Source of the DNA: Alviniconcha marisindica
Lineage: Eukaryota; Mollusca; Gastropoda; Provannidae
Direction: 5' to 3'
Length of the DNA: 64,000 nt
Assembly: GCA_018857735.1 (NCBI GenBank)
Contig: JABMCL010002216.1
Span: 1,081,001-1,145,000, forward strand
In this document: piece after piece, positions 54,620 through 64,000 of the stretch
Position numbering within the stretch: position 1 is the first letter of the stretch
Layout of the letters: the number at the start of each line of letters is the position of its first letter
Made by a program: the position numbers and the translations under genes
Notes under the pieces: model-generated
Databases searched by the model: none
The model's input: the letters and a program-made list of their open reading frames with translations, nothing else
What the model was told of the DNA's origin: nothing

Positions 54620-55446
54620 AAAGAGAAAAAATTTGTGCAATTTTTGAAAAAAAAATTATTTTTTAAAAATTTAATTTTTTTTTAATAAAAAATAAAAAAT
54701 TTTAAGTCGCACGACGTTAAAATCCTTTCAATGAACTCAGTAACTAACTGCAGATATATTTTAACTATATATATTATTATGCTAGGCGAGTGTTTTTTTA
54801 CCCCGATGTTTGCTGTTGTTGTAACTTAGTGATTTATGATTGGCGTGAATGTGTGATGGGTGTACTTGGCACCACAAAACATTCCTAGTGCAACTGTATT
54901 GACACTTGGCAATAAAACTGTATTGTGTTGTGTTCTAGTATCACTATGCCCAGAACGCGCTGCGTTGAGCTCTGTCGCAACAAAACTTAAACCGTGTTGC
55001 AAGTCGCAACGTCAATTTTGTATTTTTACTGCGCGCGATATGACGGTCCCATGATCTACACCATACGCATTTAATGAAGCCATGGACTCAACATCATGTG
55101 TGCAGTGGTGACACAGATCATAAATATAGCATCGAGCTGAGCAAGATGACACGGCGCGGCGTTGCCGTCGACGTTTTTGAGAACTCTTAATTTAAGAGAG
55201 CGTGAACATTTTGCCCACAGCGTGCAAGTCGAGTTTCCGGTCAGAATTAGTCGCGTTCACTGTTCTAGTTTCGACAACAATACGTGGTATTATACTGTGT
55301 GGTACAGATAATAACAGCGTGGTGCAGATTTTCATTCTGTCTGAAAGAATCCGGTCATGGGTCAGTGTTGCGTTGCTGGAACAATGGGTTAACGTTGAAA
55401 AATTCCATCCTTCTCTTCTGATTATTATTTACACTGTGCTTGTGCT
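53636..55446. other. Unassigned DNA with (GA)n tracts
   Basis: GA tracts at about 54197-54243 and 54571-54620, a C run near 53899-53913 and an A/T-only stretch at about 54629-54704. A small palindrome CATGACTGCTAGTCATG lies near 54521. No gene recognised. Confidence 0.4.
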
Positions 55447-55469
55447 TGTGTGTGTGTGGGGGGGGGTGG

Positions 55470-55515
<46 letters not shown>

Positions 55516-55530
55516 GTGTGTGTGAGAGGG
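55447..55530. repeat. (GT)n microsatellite with G runs
   Basis: GT units broken by GGGGGGGGTGGGGG. Confidence 0.95.
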
Positions 55531-56163
55531 AGGGAGAAAGAAAGAGAGAGAGAGTTATAACTCTCCCTAAAAATATCTTCTGCAGCTAAAATTCGTAAAA
55601 TAGATACCAGTTCAATTACTTAATATCAAACCCCAATGCACTACGAAAGTCATATATAATATGCCATAATCTGGGCGAAGATTAAATTCATCAAATCACA
55701 AATATGAAGTAATCCTTGTGTTGACAAATCCGATTCGCTGTTCCTAGCACATGTCCCTTTCACTTTGAAAAGAGGACCGCAAGAACTGGGGCAATGAGCC
55801 GAATGGACCAGGAAGACAAAAAGTTGAAGGGTAGAGTTCCTGTCAGCACTGAGCTGTGCTTCTGTCACAGGAAAACCGCTAGATGTCAACATTCTGACGC
55901 AATCCAGAGCAAACACCATCGCTAACTCAGCCAACGAGACCGCGATTTCTGCGTTCTCGGTACCCCACCGAAGGAAGCATGGGGAGGAAGAGAGAGAGGG
56001 AAGGAGGGGGTGGTGGGGATATGAAAGTGAAAACACTCCCCGCCGACGGTAATCTTTCATTGAACACTCATTTCATCCTTTCAGGAGACCCTGATCCGAA
56101 CCACAGATACATTATTGACCGGTCTGGCCCAGAATCACGACCCGACGTCGAACAAGTGGGAAG
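55531..56163. other. Unassigned DNA
   Basis: A minus-strand frame at 55650-56060 is open for 136 codons without simple repeats but shows no domain I recognise. No splice or start support. Confidence 0.3.
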
Positions 56164-56421
56164 ATGGAGCCGGCGGTCAACAAAAAACGATGGCTAAATA
56201 ATCCAAGAGCAACAGACCGGAGAGACAGAGACAACTCAATCATCGCTGGCGAGGTCCTTGCCGGACGCTGGCTAGCCCCGGCTGCGAGAAGGAAACCCTC
56301 GAGGAAGCCGGTCAATGAAGATGCTTTGCCGTCACAGACACACTACCTGACAAGCTGCAGGGCAGCGAGGAGTTCCGTTGTCAACCACGATGGATCACCT
56401 CTGGACGATGTCAGTAGTTAG
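56164..56421 (+). other. Unassigned 85-codon open frame
   Basis: ATG 56164 has a favourable context (AAGATGG). The product starts MEPAVNKKRWLNNPRATDRR and is basic with no low-complexity runs. The TAG stop lies at the first unit of the next minisatellite. No domain or homologue is recognised, so chance is quite possible. Confidence 0.12.
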
Positions 56422-56885
56422 TTAGTAATTGGATTCCACCGTCCGGTCAGCTATACAAGACGATTTCAGGCCGACGTTAGTTAGCAATTGGGTTCTAACG
56501 TCCTGTCAGCTACACAGGACGGCGTTAGTTAGTTAGCAATTGGGTTCTAACGTCCTGTCAGCTACACAGGACGATTTCAGGACGGCGTTAGTTAGTTAGT
56601 AACGGGGTTCCAACGTCCCGTCAGCTACACAGGACGATTTCAGGACGCCCTTTAGTTAGTTAATAACTGGGTTCTAACGTCCTGTCAGCTACACAGGACG
56701 ACGTTGGTTAGTTAGTAATTGGGTTCTAACGTTCAGTCAGCTACAGAGGATGATCTAAGGACGACGTTAGTTAGTAATTGGGTTCTAACGTCCTGTCAGC
56801 TACAGAGGACGATCTCAGGACGACCTTAGTTAGTAACTGGGTTCTAACGTCCGGCCAACCACACAGGGTCCTCTCAGGACGACTC
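56411..56885. repeat. ~59-64-bp minisatellite, about 8 units
   Basis: GTTAGTTAGTAATTGGGTTC, TAACGTCCTGTCAGCTACAC and AGGACGATTTCAGGACG recur. Units differ by presence or absence of GATTTCAGGAC and a variable number of GTTA. Confidence 0.92.
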
Positions 56886-57879
56886 TAAGGACGAAGGCAT
56901 TGGTAAGCAGCGGAGTCCATCCAAACGAACAGCTAAAACGGGCGATTACCCCACGTGTCTGCAACGAAGAGCTGACGTAATACTAAGAGGGACTCCTCGA
57001 TGAAGCTGGTTATTAAGGGAATACTGAAGATGCCTGCCACCAAATTAACCGACAGCAAGCTGCAGGCACTGGTGGGAGGAAGGGGGCGGGGAGTTGGGGT
57101 GGGAGGAGGGGGGGAGGTTGGGGCGCAGCTGAGTAAATCAAATGAGAACAGATAAGAACGCGGTGAGCTTGCCTCGTGTTTTGGCGCTCAAGTAAGTCAA
57201 AGCTCTGTACGCAAGAACGCGCACGCAGACTGGACTTTCTTAGGCGGAACCAGTCAAACGACTAGCCTTCTGTCAGATGTGCCGCACAGTTTACGTACAT
57301 GCATACATGTGTGTGTGTGTGTGGGGTTGTGTGTGTGTGTGTGTGTGTGTGTGTTTTATAACGACTGACTGTATTGTAAAGGATTCGCCTCACCCTCGGT
57401 CGTGTCAGCCCCTCATCGTGGGTCTGCAGAACCCGCTAATTCCTCCCCACACACACAAGAAAGCTAACCACACTTTGCTATGTCCTTAACTTCTCAAACT
57501 TCCCCCTTATCATAAATCGTCACCATATAGAACTCCCCGTTAAATAAAGAATCGGCACGATCAAAGAGACGTGTAGACGTCCTTTCTTCTTCCCCCCCCC
57601 CCTTTAAAAAATAATAATCAAAAACTCTGTGGAACCAAGTATAAAATGAGACCTACGCTCGATACCCAGAAGTATATTATAGACTGACCCAACCTGCGCT
57701 GATAGAAGGGTTTTTACTTGTTCCTGGACTCCTCGTTGTTTCAATAACCCTATGCGGCTGACTGCCAGGCTCAAAGCACCAACTAACCAACCTGGTTGTT
57801 TCACCAACTACCAAGCGTCCAGACCTAAGCGGACGGCGTACACGACCACGATAATAAATCCAGCGAGACAGGTTTGACT
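56886..57879. other. Unassigned DNA with a (GT)n tract
   Basis: (GT)n at about 57307-57355. G-rich at 57075-57125. No gene recognised. Confidence 0.35.
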
Positions 57880-57899
57880 TTTAACATTCAGTCCCCATC

Positions 57900-58085
57900 T
57901 TCACCGCTGTCTTGTATGTTGGTTGATTCGTGTCACCCCATGTGGATGAATACGGTAGGCGGCAGCTAGGCTAACAACAGACTCGACTCCTCACTCCTCA
58001 CTGTGGCCGTCTTATTCCTTCACAATGTCCTTCGGCTGCCCCCCACTGGTTGACTGGGCGTAAAACACCAATTTATTTACTTACC
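57900..58085 (+). mobile_element. Retroposon 3' part with TTTACTTAC tail
   Basis: Ends GTTGACTGGGCGTAAAACACC, then AATTTATTTACTTACC. This is related to the tails at 4547 and 61965 and, more distantly, to the tRNA-SINE tail. The 5' boundary is not visible; no B box was found. Confidence 0.35.
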
Positions 58086-58604
58086 CCCCCCCCCCCCAAG
58101 TGTCACACGCCCTGGGGCATATTTCACCTACTGTATACAGACACATAAATGTTACTTTTCATAGCGGGGGGGCGCTGCTGTCCGCTGTCCCATCCATCCC
58201 TGGCACAATGCCCCCAGGTCCACTCCCAAGGGAACCTTTCACTGACCCGGTCAGTTCGTGTCACCGCCAGCCCTCCGGAAATAATCTACTATTGTACAGC
58301 TTTTTTTTTTCTTTTTTTTTTTGAAGGTGCCGCTCCCTTTGAATTTTCCTTGCCCTCTTCCCGTAATGGCCAGTGCTGAGGTGCGCTCCTTTTTATAAGT
58401 AGGTTACTGACTTTGCTCTGTTCTGACACGGGCAGTGACCCCCTGCGCTCCCTTTTTAACTTGATTTCTCTTGTTCTTAATAATGATACTCCCTTTGAGA
58501 CTTGGTTAGTCTGTTCCCACTGGTCCTTGCACTCCCTTTGTAACTTGGTTACTCTGTTCTTATAATATCACTGCCCTTTGTGATTTTGCTGAGTACTCTC
58601 TGAC

Positions 58605-58701
58605 GTTGAAGTGTTGCTTTACGTCCACAGAAACCGTAGGTTTATTAGGGAAAGGAGCCCAGGACGACCACCTCGACTTTCACACAGCTCCTGAGCTCTG
58701 G
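58605..58701 (-). mobile_element. Family R short retroposon (97 bp), nested
   Basis: Minus strand: GAGCTCAGGAGCTGTGTGAA, TGGTCGTCCTGGGCTCC, TTTCTGTGGACGTAAAGCAA, CACTTCAAC. The 9-bp CTCTCTGAC occurs just left (58596-58604) and just right (58702-58710), a target duplication within the degenerate repeat. Confidence 0.82.
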
Positions 58702-58710
58702 CTCTCTGAC

Positions 58711-58889
58711 GATGATGATGATGAAGTGATGCTTAATGTCCTCAGATGTCGGCTGACATATCAGGGACAAGCTGTGACCAATGCCGAAGCATGGTTCAAT
58801 ACAGCTTTACGTCCACGGAAACCAGAAGGCTCGTTAGGACGGACAGCCCAGGACGGCCACCTCGACTCTCACACAGCTCCTGAACTGTC
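58711..58889 (-). mobile_element. Family R retroposon, two-module form (179 bp)
   Basis: Perfect 11-bp direct repeats GGCTCTCTGAC flank it (58700-58710 and 58890-58900). It is closely related to the copy at 5037-5218, including the (ATC)n 3' tail seen here as GATGATGATGATG. It landed at the edge of the older family R copy to its left. Confidence 0.87.
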
Positions 58890-59383
58890 GGCTCTCTGAC
58901 TCGTCTAAGTCTGTTTTTATACCTGGCTCCCGCACTCTTTGTAGCTTGGTTACTCTGTTCTTATGATAAGCACTTGCACTTTCATTGTAACTGGCGCCTC
59001 TTTTTTCCTGCTGACCCTTTTACTCCCTTTGTAACTTGATCACTCTGTTCCTAACACTTCAGTATTGACCAATGGCACTCCATTTGTAACTCGACTAACT
59101 GTCCATTATATACTGGACCTTGTACTCCCTGCATAACATGGCTGTAACTCTGTTCTTATACTAGCACTACGCTCCCTTTGTAACCTGACTACCCTGCTCT
59201 TACAGAATGGGCACCAACACTCCGTTTGTAACTTTGTTAAGTAGGCACTCTGTTCCCGTAATTGGCCCTTGCAGTTGCACTCCTTTGCATGTTGGTTACT
59301 CTGTTCATAATGGCCCTTTCACTCCCTTCATGATTTGAATGCTCTACTGACTGGTCTCCTGTTGGTCCTTGCTGACATTTATC

Positions 59384-59630
<247 letters not shown>

Positions 59631-59639
59631 AGCTACAGA

Positions 59640-62225
59640 CTAATACAGTAATCGAGTAAGAGGCTACGCCTAAAGCGAATTGTCACCGGTGAGTAAAAAC
59701 CAAACTCACACATTACATGCATCCTCCAGTGATCAATCTTCAGTGTCCCAGGCTGACTTTTTCATGGCCCCACCCATCACCCTGGCTGTCACAACACATC
59801 TCCTCGCCAACCCCCTCGCCAACCTCCTCATTTATTTACCTTTGATTTACTGCCAACTACAGTACATGTATAACAGTCTAAAAAATAATTAAAAACAAAA
59901 ACAAAAACTGACGGTAAATTTATTAGTTATTATTAAGAAAGAGGCAAGCAGGACTGGACACCATGGGGTAGTAACCTCAATGGCAACATACATAATTTAA
60001 TTTTAAACTGCTTTGTTCTGTCGTTCAACTCCAACTCCCAGCATTGGTCTTGCTGGCAACTGCAGTAAGCAATGAATTATCCCGGTTTTGAAGCAAGGAT
60101 GCTGCAAACTGTGAATGGCAACGGACAGAAGAGAAACCACATAGTAGATACTGTAAACCAATCTATTCTATAAATGTGGAAACTTAGAGAAGCTGAAACG
60201 GGTTCCTTTAGATAATGCACGGCTGCTCCTTTTGTTTAGGGATGTTGTCAGATACCTCAAAATGCTTCTATTTCCAGCTGAAGTATCACATTTAAGGATA
60301 AAGAACCAGCCTATTCCCCAGTGCTATAAACCATTCAAAGAGCAGTGAAATATTTCAAGTCTGATCTTTTGGTGATTGATCTGCATTCATTGTCGGTGAC
60401 ACTTTCAGTGCAGGTCCTTTCATTAAGATGCATAAATACAGCAGACATGAGACCAGCAAGAAAAGACTTTTTAAAAAAAGAGACAGGGATGTGAAACTGA
60501 ATGACACTGCTTAATAGAACAACAGATAAATTATTATACAGGGAAAGGATGCCTGCATTGAGAGGTTGCCTAGAAATTTGAACAACACACTCTAGATACC
60601 CAATGGCATACATCTTATGACAGAGGAGTTTGCCTTGTTGACTTTGAAGAGAGGAAAAGTGGATAGACCTGTTAGTGTGAGCAAGGGCGTCAGCATGGGC
60701 GTCACTGTGGCTGGTTCAAGAGATTTGACAGTTTTAAGGCTGTGTGTACTATGAGGGCTGTAGTAATATTATTATATTACACATAATTTAATCATAATGT
60801 ACATGTATGCGTAAGTGCGCTTTTCTCATTCTATGTCAAGTCTGCCTAGCCCTAGCAATGTAGCACACAAATTCTCAATTAATCCCAAATAAACGTGACA
60901 ATAATCTGATTAAGAACCAACCGGAAACAGGATCAACTGACACTGACAGTGACACTGACAGAAAAGCTTTCCCTCTTTAAAGCAGGTTCAATTCCAGTTC
61001 ACCCGTCAAGTGAGTCATGCATTTGGGAAGGCAGATAAAATTTATTTAAAAAATATAAAATAAATAAAATACTGATAACTGACACTGAAACTGGGAAAGC
61101 AGTTCAGCAAGGCTACGCCAGTCACTGACTGCAGTGATTCAGTGCTGGTAAAAATCAGTCAGTCCTACTCCTAAGTTTAACCTTAAAAAAAAGAAGCGAA
61201 TGAGTCATACTCATGATATTGAGAACCCTTGAACTTGTACTGTTAGTGCTAGACTGTTACATTTAAGTTACCATAGAAAGTTTTAGCACTCTTGAAATAT
61301 TCAGTAACATCTATTTGTGTGTGTGTGTGTGTCTGTGTGTGTGTGTGCACGTGCATGCATGTACGCACGCATGAGAGAGTAACTTGTAAGATTATTTCAC
61401 AGCAGGCTGACACAGGCAGACAGTACTGAACATTACATTTACAAGTTACCAGTAGTACTACAGTACTAGTAATAGTATCAATCCCTTTCAGTGCTACATA
61501 ACCAACTGCATGGTCTTGACTGCACTGGTCCAGAGAAAGTCCCACTTATTCAGACACAATGCAACACATCCGCCATCACTGTTTGTCACACTTCACAACA
61601 CACAGTTTCAGCCCACAATCTTTTACTAGTTTTAGTTACCAAGCTATCACTTCTACAACACCACACATGAAGTGTTACTGTTACTAGTGTCAGTTACTTC
61701 TTGACTTCAAGTTAACAGCCTGCTGTCTAAACAGTTATCTGAGGACAGAAGGCATATAATACTGTTACGTCGTATAAATTATGTACTGAAGTTCTAAAAC
61801 AATAATCATAAAAAGCTGAAACTATGAAAGTACTCATGGCCAGCACACACCAATACTGGGTGAGAGTGGGGGAGGTGGGGAGGAAGGGGGGGGGAGGGGG
61901 GGCATGTGTATGATCCCATGTTTGCCTAAGTCTGGTAAGAAAGAGAAGGCCTAATGGTGGCACTGGTAAGTATGTGATTAAGTAAGTGGGTTTTAATGCC
62001 CTCTCAACTGGATAAACAAGCACAACTACCCCATTCCTCTTTTTAATTGAAATCCTTCTGCTTATTATTATTATATTCACTGCACAGACCCCAGAGAATG
62101 ATAGTGATTTAATCGGTTAATTGTCCGATTACTGACCGAGGGTACTGACCGAGGGTTAATTGTCAGATGGTCATTAACCGAAGAAGAACCTTGTGTACTG
62201 TCGGTCCTATCGCGGTGTTACAGAT
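59640..62225. other. Quiet, AT-richer DNA
   Basis: The longest stretch with few simple repeats (short GT tract near 61315). No frame is recognised. If the minus-strand exon at 62588-62687 is real, this is intronic. Confidence 0.35.
61965..62045 (-). mobile_element. Retroposon-type 3' tail fragment
   Basis: Minus strand: CCAGTTGAGAGGGCATTAAAA, then CCCACTTACTTAATC, resembling the GGCGTAAAACACC...TTACTTAC tails elsewhere in the window. Confidence 0.3.
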
Positions 62226-62230
62226 CATAT

Positions 62231-62272
<42 letters not shown>
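62226..62272. repeat. (TA)n microsatellite
   Basis: Two TA tracts separated by a single phase break at about 62241. Confidence 0.96.
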
Positions 62273-62273
<1 letters not shown>

Positions 62274-62587
62274 GGTGGGTTAAAAAAGAAAAAGAAAAAA
62301 AAGTAACGTGCAGTCAACCATGACTGTTAGTGTTACATCAGGGCGTGGGAGGCATGGAAAGCACACTGACACAGACACTGAGACAAGAGACACCCGCGCA
62401 ACACACACAAAGCAGCACGACACAATAATCCAAACGAAGAAGGAAAGACTGACATGACATTGACAGAGAGGAAGAAGAGCAGAGCAAACATGGAGCGTGG
62501 ACAACAACTCAAGACTGGACAGTGTTGTTGTTTTTGGCCACGGCTGACCGACAAGTCAAGACTGCTCACAGCTAGCTAGGCACTTAC

Positions 62588-62687
62588 TTCCAGCGAAGCC
62601 TTGTCGTCTCTTCGTGGATCTCCTCAAAGACGAAGTACGAGTCATGCCAAACGACACCGACAACTCCGAGGACGGTGACAGCGACAT
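62588..62687 (-). CDS. Candidate first coding exon, unknown protein
   Basis: ATG at 62687-62685 opens 33 codons plus one base: MSLSPSSELSVSFGMTRTSS, then LRRSTKRRQGFAG, before a consensus GTAAGT donor at 62587-62582. The segment is CpG-rich and sits at the edge of a CpG-rich zone, as expected of a 5' exon. The serine-rich start followed by a basic LRRSTKRR patch suggests an intracellular protein with possible phosphorylation or nuclear-import signals, but no family is recognised. The frame also stays open upstream to at least 62760, so the start is uncertain. Later exons would lie to the left and were not found. Confidence 0.4.
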
Positions 62688-64000
62688 AGCGGTCGGATGA
62701 GGAGGAGCGACGACTCGGTCCTGGGCGCTAGTAGTAATACTACCACTAGTAGTCAGACTACAGTAACAAACACCCCTGTCACTGTTTACATGCTAGCACA
62801 CACCGTAAATTATAGTATTATCCCCAGAGTCCAATGGCCGGAGCACTTCTTCTTCTTCTTCTTCTCCGCCGCCCAGGTGCTGAAGTGGGAGGCCTGTCTG
62901 GCTGACACTAAGCGTACGATAACCCAACACACATGTGGCCAGCGAGCGGCTCAATAATGCTACACACTCAGTGTCTTGAGGAATCACATGGCTCTCTCGC
63001 TCAAATCGGCCACGACTGACGATTCGGAGACGACTGAGGAGGCGGAGGCGCGGCCTTTCACAATGCACACGGTACAAAAATGACGGTCGCACACGCACGC
63101 ACGCACGCACGACCACACAGCAGCTATGCAGCAACGTCGTCCCCCAGGCGACAAACAAAGCGAGGAGAAAAAGAAGAAGAAGAGAACGGAAAGTTGTTTT
63201 TTGGGGGGAGTATGAAGTCGTGTTGTCGAGCTTCTCCAGCAACCAAGCACACTCGTGCTAACTTCGGTCCCGAATGCCGGACTGCCACCGACCGAGTCCA
63301 GCCAGATAGCACACACTGTAAACACACACAACACACACTCACACAGTCTCTCTCTCTCCAACAACCACTGGGCTTTCAGTTTTGACTGGCCGGCATGTCC
63401 TCGTGTTTAATCCTGCTCTCACCGCTCACAATGAGATCGTCCGGCTATGTGTGTCAGTTATCCGGGCAGAGCCCATTCTGTCGTTTTCACGAGCACGGGG
63501 GAGGCGGGATGCAAACTGCAAAGCGGCAAATTTGACCTCGGCGACGCTCCAACCGCGGAAGTACGCGAAATCCCGTCTCTTTGATTTGAATACTCCTGGC
63601 GTTTCCCGTCAAGGTTTATAAGGGCCTCTGTTGTTTGGAGACGAGTTTCAATCACATATTCCTTTCACACACACACACACCGTGGCACACAGGGCGCATA
63701 GTGGCTCTGAACACGTCGGCGAAACAACGAAACGAACGGCAAAAGAAATTCTGCTCGCTGCGCGGTTCCTCCAAATGAAATCTGTTATGTGATCAATGTC
63801 GGCCGCAGCTCAGTGTGTGCAGCATCTGTGAACTGCTGAGATAAGCAGGGACCGTGGCGGCACTCAAAGACTCGGGCTGAAAAGCAGACAAAGTGAGCCT
63901 GCGAGAGAGGCATGGTACTCAAGCCCCCCCCCCCCCCCCCCCCCAACACACACACCTCCTCCGTCCCCAACTCTCCCCACCCCCCTCCTCCCCGGGTGCC
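62688..64000. other. CpG-rich flank, possibly promoter region
   Basis: Non-repetitive GC- and CpG-containing sequence to about 63620, with (GCAC)n near 63090, a short CA run near 63667 and a C run at about 63925-63944. It would be upstream of the minus-strand exon at 62588-62687. No clear TATA box was found. Confidence 0.3.

Larger units (their letters stand above)
58370..59380. repeat. Degenerate ~60-bp repeat interrupted by two retroposons
   Basis: CTCCCTTTGTAACTTGGTTACTCTGTTC or variants recur about 14 times (for example near 58440, 58530, 58942, 59022 and 59170). Spacers are poorly conserved. The array is split by family R copies at 58605-58889, so it predates them. Confidence 0.85.

Noticed and set aside
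55650..56060. 136-codon minus-strand frame
   Set aside because: No simple repeats but also no recognisable domain, start context or splice sites.

Overview
This is eukaryotic nuclear DNA. The signs are very dense microsatellites and minisatellites, tRNA-derived SINEs with RNA polymerase III A and B boxes, short transposons with target-site duplications, GT/AG splice-site-like signals, and no long non-repetitive reading frames. The recurrent repeat tail (GGACGTTAAGCACC with a short TTAC-type end) and the THAP and PYxFEP exons suggest an invertebrate, most likely a mollusc, perhaps a gastropod. That placement rests on recognition, not on a search. I found no complete protein-coding gene, intact tRNA or rRNA gene, or CRISPR array.

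Layout. 0-5 kb: a 42/55-bp minisatellite field, microsatellites and a 44-bp minisatellite. 4.7-5.8 kb: a stack of three mobile elements (tRNA-SINE, short retroposon, inverted-repeat element). 5.8-12 kb: sparse DNA with two weak minus-strand first-exon candidates and two minisatellites. 12-18 kb: a tRNA-SINE, then a CpG-rich non-repetitive stretch with short retroposon copies. 18.4-20.1 kb: sixteen apparently identical 73-bp repeats and relatives. 20.5-29.5 kb: minisatellites, long G and C homopolymers, short retroposons and a second inverted-repeat element nested inside a retroposon. 29.5-39.7 kb: mostly unassigned, with a THAP-domain exon facing a PYxFEP exon at 34.4-34.9 kb. 40-46.9 kb: a 60-bp minisatellite that grew out of a retrotransposon reverse-transcriptase tail, AT-rich degenerate repeats and two miniature inverted-repeat copies (87 and 55 bp). 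47-56 kb: GA/CT/CA tracts and a TTAA-flanked piggyBac-like MITE. 56-59.4 kb: two more minisatellites, one carrying a double nested retroposon insertion. 59.6-64 kb: quieter DNA with a plausible minus-strand first coding exon at 62588-62687 in a CpG-rich setting.

Two small mobile families stand out because their ends can be fixed from duplicated target sites. Family M has four copies of 424, 368, 87 and 55 bp, imperfect ~23-bp terminal inverted repeats and 9-bp target duplications (9/9, 9/9, 7/9, 8/9), resembling Mutator-type non-autonomous elements. Family R is a ~92-117-bp retroposon with a constant 5' start, plus a ~156-182-bp two-module form. Its copies are bounded by 8-12-bp target duplications. 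Its 3' end resembles that of the tRNA-SINE, suggesting that one LINE machinery mobilises both.

The window is therefore best read as gene-poor intergenic or intronic sequence shaped by short retroposons, miniature DNA transposons and local tandem amplification. Several tandem arrays can be traced to pieces of those mobile elements.
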